Shown: positions 11,901 to 25,910, counted from the first letter of the stretch. The stretch: 64,000 nucleotides of DNA from Membranipora membranacea (GCA_914767715.1 OU612068.1:15996001-16060000), one strand, 5' to 3'. Translations and numbers: made by a program. The notes: a model not told the origin generated them from the letters alone.

Positions 11901-14900
11901 AATCTAATTCCTTAAAATAAAAAAAATGATGTACAGAAGTCAAGATACAATGTCAAGTTGGACAACAAATCTCGCAAGTAATGATAAACGTTCCTGGTAC
12001 CTGCTACTTGAAATTGAGTACTCAACAATAATAATTTCCCAACCTCCAAAGACGCTCAGAAATGAAAATGCACAAACATGCAACCCTTCAGTCTGTCTGT
12101 TGGACAGAAATAATGCATGTGCCCTAACTTCAAATCATAGCACCCAACAAATGCCGTGTGTTTAAGAAATCCATGACAGGACATCTATGCATTTTATGAT
12201 AGGACATATATGACAGTTATGACAGGACATATTTGACAGTGTGGACAGGAAATATATGAAAGGACACTTATGGCAGTTATGGCATGCCATCCCTGACAGA
12301 TAAGGTACCTGTTTATGGTTGGTGATGATCATCTCTTTCTGCTGTTGAGCTGCTGAGCTGATTTTTTCCTTGTCCTCCTCGCGGGCTGCAGACAGAGATT
12401 TGAGCTCCTGCTCGTGAGCGGCAGCTATCTCCTTCACCTGCCTCTCAAACTCATCCGTCTGTTCTCTACGTGCTGACTTTGAGCTCTCCAACTCGGACTC
12501 GACCTGTTGATGAAGATTTAGGTTCATATGTCTTTAAAGGCAACCACCAGCATAGCCGACAGGTAGAGAGAAAAGAGAATAGTAGGTGCAAGAACACACC
12601 CTTGTTTAACTCCGTTTGTCACTGCGAACTCTCTAGATTGATTAATTCCATGAGCTGTAGAAGCTTGCCCAACGGACTGCTTATAATGATGATGAGGTAC
12701 ATACGGATGGATTATTAATTTATTCTTGTATCATTTTTTGGAATTGTCATTATATTCAGTTTTCCCCAGTATCGTCTTAAAATTAAGCTGTTGCAAAAAC
12801 ATTTTTGGATTCCTATATACATTCAAATACCCCAGTTTCAAACTCCCTCCAAAGTCTGCAGTGATGATTGATTCTTATAAAATTGTAATCTGTTTGATAA
12901 TTGAGAATTTCAGGTATCCAGTTTTGGGCTGTAGAAGGGTAGTTACTAATAAAATGTTACTAACTGTATCGAAACTGTCAATGAAATATTTGGTGTGCAA
13001 TGGTTGCATCACTTAGATATGACCAAGGCTGTGTTATGTATTTCAAAACGCCACCTGGCAATCACTTGAAATACACTAGAGGAGTAAATATATTCTAAAC
13101 CTAAAGGTTGAGGAATATAGTATTTTGATAGCACCATTTTTCACTACCTCAAAAGTTTGAGGCTTAAGGGTTGAAAGAATTTGAGTTAATTTTAGCTTAT
13201 AGTAAATTTCACTATTACAAGACAGTTCCAAAGAGCGGACTCTTCGCTCTGCAAATACTTGACTACTCTTGGGTATTTCAGGGTCATTATCTGCGATGAG
13301 ATCAAAATTAAGATTTATTACGATCATGTTGGTAAAATTCAAAACAGAAATAATCTGGAGCCATAGCCGAGAATTTTCATGAGGAACTACATTCCAATCA
13401 CTTGTCAGAATGTCAGATTGATCAAATTGTAGTTCCTGAAATATGATGCAGATAATTTGTTTCTCCCTCCAGACTGATTTTTTCCTATTGTGCTTAAAGT
13501 GTGTAATTACAGTAAAATAAAGTGACAGCAGTTACATGAAAAACGGAACAGAATTGCCTTTGGACTCAAAGATGTAGGGCATTATGGGCAGACCTGATTG
13601 AAGCCAATTGGTCGGTTGTTTATGCAATCAGAGAGCTAGAAACACAGATTTAGGGAGAAGGAAGAATCTACTCCAATGAAAACAGACCATGCAATGTGCC
13701 AAGAAAAACAGCACAGTATATGAGTGCATTAAACTCTTGACCGAAATATCAAGTTCAAAGTTCAAAAATTTTAGGCGTTGTCATTTTTATACATTATTGA
13801 TATTACAATATCAGGGTTACATTTATTTGATCATTGATCAGTCTCTGGGACCAGGAAAATCTCCCCGGTTGCGCAATGAAGTTCCTGGCCAGCAGGTTTT
13901 TTGATGTCATCATCATATAAAGAACAAGGAATAGATAACATTGTATATATTTATGTTATAGTGAGAGAAAAGGTCATCTTATCAGACAGGGAAATGTAAC
14001 ATTGCCTCACTTGGCTATTACAGCATGAATGAATGTGAGATGGTGCAACACGCTGTGTACGTGAGCAATGTGGCATTTATTTGTAAGCAGCTCTTCATTG
14101 TAACCATCTAAACCCAAGAGATGGAAAAAAGCTTATGACACATTTTGGGCCCAGAGTTTGAATTTTAATTTGTTATCAGGTTATTTATTAGCCATAATTG
14201 CGCCCTAATATGTTTCCTCAAAAATGATAAGATTATTTACCTGCTGCATTTGGACTTTCATGTTTGAGAAAACTTCATTCTGCTGTTTTTCTACCTCAGT
14301 TTTTATTTCCTGTAAGCTGGCCTCGGCCTGAGCTGTCTGTGAAGTTAGCTTCTCCTGTAATACATGAAATCACAACACTACACTGATGTGTGTGTAATAA
14401 TCATTTTTTACCTATCTGTACAAGGGATCAGCTTCAACAACTATATGTATTTTTGCTGAGATTTTTCAGTCAAAAATTATTTTTACAGAAGGTTTTTATA
14501 TACCCTAGTTAGAGGAATAAATGTTAGCTATTTTTAGTTTAGCTAGTTACGACGGTGACAAAGCTGTAAATGTTAGCTATGTTTAGTTTAGCTATGTTTA
14601 GTTTAGCTATGTTTAGTTTGGCTATGTTTATTTTAGCTATGTTTATTTTAGCTAGTTCCGACGGTGACAAAGCCTGTATTTTTCATAGGGTAGTGAGGTT
14701 GAGGAAATGTTTCACTGTTTCAGAACGTTGAGAAATGGCGAAGTTTTCCTCCTGTGAAAACTTTACTTCTCTAGGATATAGCTGATTATCCACTGATGTC
14801 AAGTGCTATTATTCTGGAGAGGTTGCTAATTGGCGCCCTCAACCCATTCTATTTTGGGGATGATGAGATGACGCTTGCTATTCATTGCCAGTCGATTGGT

Positions 14901-17900
14901 ACCTCAGGAGTTGTGGGTTTGAGTCCCACTGGGGGAGCTTTCAAATGTTGATTATTCAAGTCCCCAGCACCCTCGGGTGTATACCTCTCCTACATAATTT
15001 AATTTAAAAAATAATTGCAACTGCCTGCAGGCTGAAACAATGATTTTATTCCTAGGTGTTACATTTGAGATCACCCACATGTGACGTACCTGTAACTTAT
15101 CGACATCCTTTTCTCTATCAGTTACAACTTTCTCTAAAGCTTTAGTTCTCTTCTTATTCTCTGATTCCTGCTGCTCCATCTCTTTCTGCAGACTTCGCAC
15201 CTGAAAAATACAAAATGATCATTAAAAATAATTGTAAATATAATTTTCTCAAAGGTCCAGCTGAAGTCAATCAACACCCAAATGTTCTCACAAAATATCA
15301 AGAACAAGTTGTTGAGATGCACTAAAATCCCAGTGAGACTGAATAAATGCTAGACGCTAGCTAATACTTTTCACTTTCTGACACCCCTGACAGTATAGCA
15401 AGAAGATTACTTATGTAAAAGAAAGCCTCCGGAAATCTTTCATTTGGCATTATTTGATTTTGAGGTTATCATTTGTTCTGTATATTCAGCCATTAGACTA
15501 TTAGACTATTAGACCTTTTTATCATGAAGATTTTCAGAATGGTGTTTATCCTGATGATATGCCTGCTCCATCTGTTTTAGTTCTTTCTGTCGCTGTTCAT
15601 TCAACTCTTTCAGGGTCTGCCAAATTAGCAAAAATACAATAACATTAGCAAAAACACAACATCATAGAAGCATAGAGCATCAAGCTTAGTACATCTGACT
15701 GTATACAGAAGTGATTGAAAACCTTCTTTTCTATATTTCACTGTAAAAAAAGACACAATTGAGGTATGACATATGACATTTTGTACTAATTTAATCATTT
15801 GATACGCGCTAGCAAAGATAGTTGTCCACAAACCAACAAACCAGCAACAGCATAGAAACGGCTCGTTGAGTTAACTCATGTATGTGCCCTGAGCTGGAGC
15901 TTTAACTCCCACCCGACACAACAAGTAGCGTACCTGTTTGAGCTGTATTATCTGTTGCTCCAGAGACATGATAGTATCGTTATCTTTAGTGACGGTTAGC
16001 TGATGCTCTTTTCTGGCAAAGTTGAGCTGGCTCTCGTGTTTCTCTTTGGTAAGCTCGGCTGAATGCTGATTGTCTTCCAGTGTTTTCTTGTGTTCTCGAT
16101 CTATGAATGAGGAGTGAAAGCCATATCATAACCTAATTTTATGTACACCTGTTATTATGTATTGATTCGTGTAGTTTGGAGTTGTCTTGTTGAACGCTAG
16201 AATGATTTGGGCAGCCATTGCTGATACCTTATAGGAGTCATATTCTCCTTAATGAACAAAGTCTAAATATCTAACTCATTTCTCACAGTTCTGTTAATAT
16301 AGGCTCAAGTTAAGTTTAGTTAGTTTGAGGATGACCAAATGTAAGCTAGACATCAATTTCACCATTTATTAGCCCAAGGGAAATGGTGATCTTTCCAGCC
16401 TGCGAATACTTTACTTTTAAGGTATATGGGCACAATAACTGATCAATGCAAATGGAAACATTTCTTATTAGAAACATGATAGCTGTCTGATTTATTGAAC
16501 TGGCTACACAGTAAAACGCATTGACTGTCTTTCTGCCAATTCAAAGTACAGTGGGTATCGGATTATATTCATATTTTTTATAGTTGTGAGTTTCTTCATT
16601 TTTACTAACACATCTATGAATGTTGGCACTTGTTACAGAAATTGTATATGGTAACATACCAACATTATTTATGCAGTTTGGGATGGATGGCATGGTATTA
16701 AACGAGCAAACAAACGCTAAAAAAAAGTTGTCCGATTAAGTTGATTTTGGCATATATGGAAGACCATCTAGGTAGGAGTATATTTCTATGAGAATCCAGG
16801 ACGTAACGTCTCTTGACGTTGCGTCATGACTGCACGAAAATCACGTATTTTGCTGGAAAGGGAACTTTCAGGCAGCTGTAGCATAGAGATGGAAATGTTT
16901 TCTTTTTGATTTTTGAAAAACGGTTCATAAAGAAGGTGAGGTTGAATTATTTATCATCATATTCCTTCAATTTTGCTCCTGAGTGTTTTTTTGTGCACAA
17001 TGAAGCGACGCATAATTATGTGCCAGACATGAGGTTTCTTTTGGGTGTCCTCACAGCTGAATTCTACTGTGACAACATAAAAAAACACTTGTTATCAATT
17101 CTAGAGACTTCAAAATGTATACATATGGAGAAAAGATTCTCCTACAAAGACTTTGGGAGTGGACACCACCGTGTAAAGAAAAGTATTATTTGCTCCTCAG
17201 CGCATTTAGTTATTTATCTAACACAATTTGAGCACCTGACATGATTTATTGTACCTGTGGCATGCATTGACTCCTCATGACAACAGCGTGACCAATAAGT
17301 AATTGATAAACCATCATTAACGCTCTGCAAGCTCTCATTTCTATCAGTAGGGGATGTTTGATTATTTTCTCAATGACAAAACATGGTATGATATGCCTTT
17401 TATTTATTTTTCTGAAAATATAGAAGGCCTCAGCCTTGATTGATTATCAATTATTTTAGTAATCCAACCGATAACAGCGGCGTGATGTTGCTCTTCAACT
17501 TAGCTACCATAGCAACAACTGTATCACCTCTCAAAGTTGAACACAGGAAGCAAATTTGCTCTCTGGGGGTGACTCACCTCTTAAATCACAATTTGTCACT
17601 TATCCCCTTTGAATTCCATATTTATATTCCTTTGGAAGGTGTGAGTTATGATTTCAACTTTGTTATATGATGGAATTTGACGAGTTTGGACATGTTTATC
17701 CAAATCTGTGGCCAATAATACAAGATGTTTCCGGTTGACCTAATTTGATGACCAATAATGTGGGAATCAGCAGGATATTTCAACCACGGAGTTTGGGACC
17801 CAAACTCCCTGTTTCAACATCAGCTGTAAAAAAGACAGAGTGAATTGTCTTCTCCCTGACATTGAAAAGACAACTTATCTTATTGTTTCATGATCAATGC

Positions 17901-20900
17901 TGTCATTATCCTCTGATTGCCATGCCCAAAGCAGTTGTTTGTGTTATCAGACTGCTATTACACCACCATTTCCAGCTGATAGCTGATTTCATACACTGCT
18001 GGTATAGCTCGATGCGTCATGCGCAAAGTGTGAATCATTTCATTCATAAATAATTTTCTCGTGCTCTGTTTCATAGTATTCGTAGTAATTGTAATAAATA
18101 CTGTAATTAGCAATAAAAAATAAACCGGTGAAGATATTGCAAATTTTTTTTGGTATAAGCAATAGTTTCAAATTACCTATCCGACCATAAAGGTATTATG
18201 AAAATTCACCGACACCGTTATTATACCTTAAGACTTACCTAATTGCTCGAATCTGATTTTATATTCGTTATAGTCTGATGTAATCTGCTCTACTCTAGAT
18301 TCCAGTTCTATCTTGGTCTGCTCCAGAGTCTGCTTAGCACTGCTCACCTTCTCAGCATCCAAGGTCAGCACCTGGATTCTCTTCTCTAATTCTCTGATGG
18401 TGTCAGCTACCAGAATACAAGGAGATAATCAGGTGATAAAGAGTGATGCTTGTGAAAAGGCTGGGTTGCCGGTTGAAAATAGATGATGATGATTATTTTG
18501 ATGGTATTGCTATTGCAGTAGTTTAAGTGACAAAATATGCAATTTTTTACGTTTTATGTTATGTTCTATGTTTTAATGTAACTTTGCTGAAAGTCAGTTT
18601 TTATTACATGTTTTCTTTCTTGAGAATCATCTCAAAATCTCAAACTTGCTTAATTTAGCTATTAAGAATGAATTTTACATAGGCAAGTCTCAAGCAGTTG
18701 ATTTATGAGGAATACATCGCGTGATGTCAAATTAAACAAATAAAAAGGGAGTCTGTTTTCAATTCAATATCATATTGATATATTTACCCATAGTTTTGCT
18801 CTGTTTTCTGTAATCATCCTCCATCTTGACCAGCCTCTCGTTAGTATCGTCCATAAGCTGCTGTATACTGGAGGTCTGAGCCTTCTGTAGCTCAATCTTC
18901 TCCTGTTCATGATCAGCCTGCATGTCATGAAACTTCTTCTCCATACTAAATCATAATCAAATTAGAATCGTCTATACATTCCATAGGTTGTAACCATTAG
19001 CCAAATAGGATATTTCAAACAGTATTTAATTAATTTAGAACATATAAAGACAAGGGAGGTTGTGAAATATGTTCTATTGTCGCGGGGATGTTACTCGGAA
19101 TCACATTAATGTAAAAACTGACTGACAACCTAAAGCAAATAAGTGATGCCTTTTCACATATTGGAAGAGACAACTACGAGATTTCACAACCTCTCTGACA
19201 ATAATATACAAAGCTGCTATTGATGGTTATGTTGGTAGTCTCAATGTGACTAGACTGTAATGGTATGGTGGGAAAGTTATATGTGTATCGTCAGGAGAAT
19301 TTAAAGACCAGATAATATTACATTGAGGTAAGTAAAGCTATAAGGGATGTTGGTAACTAATCATTTATCTTCCTAAATGTGCATATGGTGCCAACGACCG
19401 TAACCTAATATAATTCAAAATGAAGATAGTCTAAAGCTGACCTTTCTGCTAGGTTACGAATTTTGCTTAACATGAATAAAGTTGCTCACTCACCTGTTAT
19501 TTTTGGCAACTTGACTTTCCTCGGACAATTTTCTGAGTTCCTGAATCTGTAGATCTTTATTCTCTCTGACTATCTGGGCGTCTCTGAGCACGCTTTGTAT
19601 TTTCTTTTCTAGCTTAGTGTTATCTTCCTCTGTTTTCTCAAGTTTAGATTTATATTGTGACTTTACTTCATCAATCTCCATGTTCTTGCGCTCCAGTATC
19701 TGTAGAAGGAATATAATGTTGGGTTATCTGCTCCCTGAACATGAACAAAAAAGGAAAGACAACTCAAAAACTCTACAAGCAAGTACATACTACAGCATCA
19801 CACCCTGATTATACTACGACTAAAATTGTTTAACAATTACAACTTGTTTAACAATTAGACTAACAATGTTAGTCTACACAGCAGTCAGCAGCCTAACCTT
19901 TTGAATCTCGCCGTCATTCTTCTGCTGTTGTTTGAGTTTTTCTTCGTATAGTTGGTTCTCGATAATTTTGACCTTCATGTCAACCTCTCTGTCAAAGTTT
20001 CTCTCCAGAGTACGAGCCTGCTCTCTAATATACACAGGAGAACGGGAAAGTCTGGCAGAGCGCGTCGGAGAAGCCCGCCTCCCTGAGGGTGACCTGGTAA
20101 CAAGGTTGAAAACAAAATACCGATAACCAATTCATAAAACAGGACACTACATGGATATCAAAGTTGTTTATACTCTGTACGCAAGACTATCACATTGTTC
20201 GTCATTAGCTGATTAATTAGTAAGTTAAAAATGGCTATTTTTTCCTTCACCTTCACCTTCACATCCTGAACCAAAATACAATGGTAGTTTAGTGTGGTAG
20301 ATAATCTGACCAGCATAAAACAACATCGGTTTATGTTAACAACCATTCCCAAGCAGGTTTTAGGGTTAAATGATGATTTCTTCTTTTCACCACCAATAAA
20401 AATACACATAGACTCTGAGGATCGCATCATTACTACGAATCACTATGGACAAATTCAAAATAGACATAAATAGTCTGATCGGTATCTAAGTGGTATATAT
20501 AGACCACATATATGCATATATATATATCACCTTCACCGCAGTAGCCGATCTCTACCACAACAAACTCGCTACAAAGAGTCTTCGCATGGTGGCAACCGAA
20601 CAAACTCCTATGTTGACATTTACTCAATGCCCATCAGGCCGTTATTCCACCATCCGGTACAGAGTAAACCTTCGCAAACTTTGTTTTAGAGCTAACTGTG
20701 TTCACTATTTAAACAGCGTTTTTTCAACTTTTTATATGAATTTTTATCCATTTATTTTTACTGTCCATACTTTTAACAAGAGAGCACTCACATGAAGCAT
20801 TTTATTTCTCTAATTGACGAGACAAATAAACACATCATCATCATCATCATAGCGATACACTACCAACTTTTCGGCCAATCATCAGAGTCTCTGTGTAGTC

Positions 20901-23900
20901 TTAAACACATTTACATGCGGAACTGCTACCCGAGCAAGCATAACAGGGAACTATAGCAGCAGGGTTAAGTTATAGATACATGTACTACAGTACAGGTACG
21001 TAGTATGAGCTTATGTTTTACCGTGCTAGTCTCTTCAAAGTGTCTATCGCCTCACGAAGAGGATCAGCTAACCTTGAACTGTCGACAGGTTAAAACAAAA
21101 ATGTCAACTAGGTGGCTGGTAACTTCGGTAATATCATATCTGTTGTTCATATCCCAACAACAATATATGAATATGTTGTATTCTAATCACAATCAATATT
21201 CTAGAGATGGCTTGGATTTTTTACAAACTGTATGATATCATTTCAACATTTTCTGTTTCTCAAAACTGTTTCCGAGCTTCTGTTAACTGAGCAAGCTTAT
21301 TCCTAAATAAAGAGAAAAATTCCAATACTAAATGAACTGTAAGATGACTACACATACCTTCTACCCCAGCGTTCAGATGATGAGCCGCCATATTCTGCTG
21401 CCCTTCTCTGCCTATCAGATGATGACCGCCGATCCTCCCTGCCACGTTGACGTTCATCGCGCTGCCTGCCACCAGTATCCCTGTCGTCACGACGCGATGG
21501 GGATGTACTGTGATGTAATCGTCTGCGAGAAGATATCAATGTTAGGACAATGCATGTAAAGACTATAAGTCGGACAGCGCTTGCCTGATTAGGCCTAGCA
21601 TTGCCACAGTACGACTCACAGCTTGCATATTTACTTGCTTACATGTTCGATGGTAAGACATGACTTCCCATTTAGGTTCTCACTATTACCAGAATACACA
21701 ACTCTGATTTGCAGAAATTTAAAAGCATGACTGAGTAGCCTTGTCATGCATTAAACTTTTTTCTTTTGGAGGTAAAACAAAACAGAACAAAAAAGTAGCC
21801 GCGTGTCAAGGCTTATGACTGAGTACCTACACCTGAACACACAAGTAATACATTGATTCGTACCTGTCGATATCAGTCTGTTCGCTCTCCTCATCAGATG
21901 AGAACTGGAATGAGGCTGCTGCTCCTCCCCCAGCCACTCTCCTGTTAGTGACTTCATCGAGAGGTGATGTGTACAGGTCTGTCGCACGTGCTAAGTGATC
22001 TCTCTCTGATACTCGACCTGCTGTCCGATCGGCAGTACGAGATGGGAATGTCACCTACTCAAATATTATTTATGTGTGAGCTGACATCACCATAATATGA
22101 AGCAGCCCCTGCAACGATGACCCAATTTTGGGCCGATGATGCAATATTTTTATATGGATAGTGCATATAATTCCTCTCTAAAGTTGCTATCTGCCCTTGA
22201 CTATTTTGCAATATGATTTGCGGATGTACATGTTGAAGCCTCACAAATTTTGTGTCCATACGGACAATGTCAATTAGAGGATAGAGCATGCAGTCCTCCC
22301 TAATTGCCAGCAATGTCACAGATTTAGGCCAAGAAACATGGACTGTCATTGAGATGATTCTGTTTATCATTTTGCATGAATAGAGCATGTTATTTATTCC
22401 TTTGGCAATAAAAAATTATTTGTTGAATAAAACACACAAATTCTATAATGATTGCGCTCAAAATGACTGGTGTTTCCCTGAGTTGGAGAAACTAATCAAA
22501 TTTAAACTGTTAGGCAGACTCACAGTGAGGTGAGATCGTTTCTTGTTAGGACTTCCTCTAGCTCTCTGAGCTGACTCTGGGTGATGTATCGGAAGCTGAT
22601 CGGAATACTCCGAGTCATACTGAGCAGCCGCTGATGTCGGCTCTGTGGAGGATAGTAACTCCTCTAGTCTATCCCTAGCTGAATTCCTTGCATATCTAGC
22701 TCTGTCTGAGGCTGTATCATGATCTCCCCCTCCGCCAGCAGATCGACGGTCTGTAGAACTCAGCTTAGGTTCTCCTATTAACAAATTCTATACATCAGAA
22801 CCATGCAGTGATACAAGTGTTCTGGTGGACCCAGTTTGCTTCCTGATCATTTTCAAAAGATATTGTTATCCAAACTTGGATCTTTTGTACCTTTAAAACG
22901 TGCAATTAGTGATTATAGTAGTTATAACTCACCTAAGTCTCCTGCAGTTCCTCCGGTGATGGATGATTGGTCGTCTAAATCAGCCAGCCAATCAGGAACT
23001 TGTTCTGGCTCCGATGGTTCAATATCTCTCAAGTATTCATCCTTTAAATAAAATGCAATACTATTTGAAGTTTGGGCCGCACTGCATGTATCTTGCACAA
23101 TATACCACTCAACTAATAAATTAGGTGAGCTTGAAGAATTCCAGAGTTGTTGAGAGTCTGGTTTGGGTCTTTGAAGAGGACTGAAAATCAGTGACAAAAC
23201 TACCAAAATTGCAACGATAAATCACACTCTCAAGAACTGCTTCTACTTTCCGGGAGCCAAATAATTTTCAGTTGACATCAATCTGTAATAAACAAGCTCA
23301 GAGTCTAGACACCAATAACACAAACACTCATTTGCTTAGGGTTGACACTAAACAATGATTGCTAACAATTAATTACTATTGAGTAGCTTTGATGAAATAG
23401 TAAATATCAGGCTGCCTATTTCATTTAATAAAATCCAATAAAAAGTAACCCTATGCAGTAACGTGTAATCATAAACAATTAACCCTGGAGACCGCTTTAG
23501 AAACATGTTTTCAATTTGATAACTTGTAAATAAGTTGAAAGCATTTTCTAAAGATTTGGAGTCAAAAGACAAATAGACCAATTTAATAATTCAGCACATA
23601 AGTGCATCAGTATGCATCATACTGATAATAAATGTATACCACAATTTGTAGATACATTGGTGCCTGCAACTGCAGTTGGCATCAAGGAACTAAATAAAAG
23701 TGACAGCTTTGAACTATAATAGGCCTATACTTTTTATGCCGACTGTTAGATCGCATCATCAGCTAGAGAAGCAATGGGTCAGCTTCTTATTTTACAAATC
23801 GTAAAGCCTGCGATGTAATGAGGCTTATTTCACACCAAAAGGAAAAGGCGCAAACCGGAGACTAAATAATATTATTAAGTCTATCGCGCAAACTAATCTA

Positions 23901-24973
23901 AAAGGAATACTTATCTATCATGCAATGTGTGTTTAAACTGACTAGTAATGCAGTCTTCTTGACTTCAACATATTGAGGAAAAGTTGTACAATACCTTCCA
24001 ATCTAGTTTGTTTGTCTCAAAACGAAAATTTTTTGGATGCAATTTGAGCGTCTTCTTCAGTTTGGAAAATTTTGAAGTTGAAGATAGCTACGCAATGAAG
24101 TAAATGAATTGGACACGATAAGATACAGACACATACCAGATAACCAGGGAATGGATCAAGTTTTCCGTCGGGAGGTCGATGTAACAACGGTCCCTCCATC
24201 ACACCTTTCCTCAGCATATTGAGTAGAGCTTTACTGTAAGCATTTCTCAGCTTACGACCTTCTAACCCCGAGTGCTGATGTGGCTCACACAGCTGTCAAA
24301 ACCAGAGCGAGATAAAACATCATAAATTAACTTAGTTGAGTTATATATACATGTATATTTATACATATATATATTAGCTTAGTTTATTAAACACTCAATT
24401 TAAAAAATTGTTTCATTTATGATCTCTATAATAAACAGTGCAATTTCAAAACAAGCAGAACATGATAATATCATTTTTACCCTTTTTCATGTTAACTTTT
24501 AATTAAAATTTGCTTATAGTCTGTAGGATACTAAACTTTACAGAAAAAGTAACACTGTTAGTAAATATTGAGTACAATTTATAGGTTATCTGCTTGTTCA
24601 AAACTGCAACAGCTTAAGATTTTAACAGCATAAGCCTAGCTTAGGCTGGCTAAATATATACAAAATAAAACAAAACTGCAATTATGTACCAGATAGACCA
24701 GCAATAATGCAGATATACCACCTGTGGATAGGAAATCATACAGTTTTCCACCTGATTGACTCTTATAGAGAAATCATGTTAGAGTCGGACCATTAATGAG
24801 TCAAACAAACAATTTAAAACACGCATTCAAAAGTACCATACCTTTTTTATCCACAGAGCACACCGCTGGCGCTCAGATTTGAGCTGTAATTTTAGCACAT
24901 GAGGTTTCATATCGCCCAGGTTAGCTTCAAACTCATCATTCAAGTCCCTGACCATATCCTCATGGCTCACCAT
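5968..24973 (-). CDS. CEP112: Centrosomal protein of 112 kDa (CEP112/CCDC46) homologue
   Basis: A long coiled-coil centrosome/spindle-pole protein. I rebuilt 21 coding exons from splice signals: 24842-24984 (ATG 24971-24973), 24137-24292, 22933-23041, 22524-22774, 21864-22054, 21358-21522, 19898-20093, 19494-19699, 18788-18945, 18239-18406, 15934-16100, 15515-15616, 15090-15200, 14241-14354, 12309-12503, 11817-11910, 11008-11091, 10456-10620, 8338-8473, 6470-6584 and 5968-6141. The sum is 3189 nt (1062 residues plus stop) and every junction keeps frame. The N-terminus carries the conserved CEP112 block (DMKPHVLKLQLKSERQRCALW, then RKLRNAYSKALLNMLRKG). The C-terminus matches the family (LEYEEKMRGLIP, then LKNQVNTLKQRIAILQ). 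About 300 residues from exon 7 on to the end are heptad-rich coiled coil extending over most of the protein. Exons 4-7 encode a Ser/Arg/Asp-rich disordered insert, which may explain why it is longer than the human protein (about 955 residues). Head-to-head with NDUFA10. Confidence 0.93.
6417..6484 (-). repeat. 34-bp tandem duplication that copies a CEP112 splice donor
   Basis: Two 34-bp units (6417-6450 and 6451-6484) each contain a block reading AACAGTGAG or AACAGCGAG followed by gtaagt or gtatgt on the minus strand. The inner unit carries the donor of the penultimate coding exon (6470). Using the outer copy would add 34 bases and bring a stop into frame, so the inner donor is the coding one. 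Confidence 0.8.
9534..9657. repeat. Pair of ~42-bp direct repeats in a CEP112 intron
   Basis: Both copies (9534-9575, 9616-9657) contain TCCATTTAAAGTACATCTAG followed by a TTATATAACCA-like or TTATATGACCA-like end. The spacer also ends with a similar GATATAACCA, so it may be a decayed higher-order repeat. No function is inferred. Confidence 0.6.
11120..11278. repeat. Diverged tandem duplication with CAA-rich tracts (CEP112 intron)
   Basis: Two halves both run from ACAATACAACCCAATCACAA or ACAATGCAACCCAACCACAA through an AACAACAA tract to ATTTGTCATGAGCAAAAAAG. They differ by small indels. It lies in the intron between the exons at 11008-11091 and 11817-11910. Confidence 0.65.
12172..12297. repeat. 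Degenerate short-period repeat with a GACAGGACAT core
   Basis: Variants of ATGACAGGACATATATGACA recur about four times immediately downstream (minus-strand sense) of the CEP112 exon at 12309-12503. It reads as a decayed minisatellite. Confidence 0.55.
14530..14660. repeat. 15-bp tandem repeat (TTAGCTATGTTTAGT) in a CEP112 intron
   Basis: Five or six consecutive units of TTAGCTATGTTTAGT with single-base variants are flanked on both sides by GACGGTGACAAAGC. The flanking copies suggest that the array lies within a larger duplicated segment. Confidence 0.7.
20510..20850 (+). mobile_element. Possible retroposon 3' end with an (ATC)n tail (CEP112 intron)
   Basis: The segment from the TATATATATATCACC tract to AAACACATCATCATCATCAT ends in a short trinucleotide tail, as some LINE or SINE 3' ends do. 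An open stretch on the plus strand (20490-20795) shows no motif I recognise. This is weak; it may simply be unique sequence next to a microsatellite. Confidence 0.3.
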
Positions 24974-25652
24974 GTTTACTGTTTCTAAAACAAATGTATC
25001 AAAATATGATTTTATGATATCTGTAGGCTGACAAGTGATGACTCTATCAAAGCAGTAATTTATTATTAAAATCAGGGCTATTGGATCTGTAGGCTAGCTA
25101 CTATGAAAATAAATTGGCCAGTCTTAAGCCAGTAGATTAACAGGCAATAGTATTTCAGGAACAATAGTTGAATAAACCCACTGCGATTTGCTACCATTGG
25201 TGGTACTGCACAGACATACAAACTTCATATAGGCACAAACAAGTGCTACAGTTATATATGCATAGGTGCTAGCATGGTGCTAGAAGGCTCAGCTCAGGTC
25301 CTTGAGATTGCCTAAACTTGACTATTGGTTAAAAATAAAACTGTGATCTCAGGTTACCTTGCAGCTGTACAAAAACGACTTCTGATTTATAGTATTTTAA
25401 TATAGCAAGACACAGTCTTAGTATTTCTTGACAAGCTTGTCAATATAGCCCTGTCCTCCCCTAGCCATGGAGTTATGTAGCCCTGCCACATGAGACGTAG
25501 CGAAAAGTCTTACTTACAACAGGCATAATGTACAAACTTGGAATTTACCAGTGATTCACTTGTTGATGCAGATAAGTGGCATTGAACCAGTCCAATACAC
25601 TGGCATCCAGTCACCAGAAAATCAAAATGTTAAATCTCATTCCTATTCAGAC

Positions 25653-25910
25653 GGGGGCTCTTTCAATTAGAAAGAGCGATGCTTTACTAAAGCAAGTTAT
25701 CACTATCACCAAGGATTAACAGCATTACTATCACATCGCTCAAAATTATCACTCACTTGGACTTTCAATTAGACAAAATTGCTCACTCAGACTGTACTTA
25801 GTTCCATCAATGACTGAGCGATTTGAAAGCGAGTGCCTCACAGGTATTGCTCACCCGCTGAGTGAGCGATCCGATTGCGATTTTGGCTGTTTTTATTGAA
25901 AGACCCCCCC
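25653..25910. mobile_element. MITE-like element with GGGGG...CTTTCAATTAGAA ends, copy 2
   Basis: The left end is GGGGGCTCTTTCAATTAGAA and the right end is TTATTGAAAGACCCCCCC. The body is homologous to 698-919 but about 36 bp longer, with extra sequence near GGATTAACAGCATTACTATC and CTCACCCGCTGAGTGAGC. It sits in the probable 5' UTR intron of CEP112 (24985-26360). Confidence 0.75.

Noticed and set aside
12726-13016. 96-codon plus-strand open frame in CEP112 intron
   Set aside because: No recognisable domain or splice context. It is treated as chance.
14890-14945. GGGTTTGAGTCCCACTG, resembling a Pol III B box
   Set aside because: No A box at the right distance and no cloverleaf. It is probably a SINE scrap or chance.
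16906-17244. 112-codon open frame on the plus strand within CEP112
   Set aside because: No motif, no splice or promoter context, and AT-rich composition. It is best explained as a chance ORF in a large intron.
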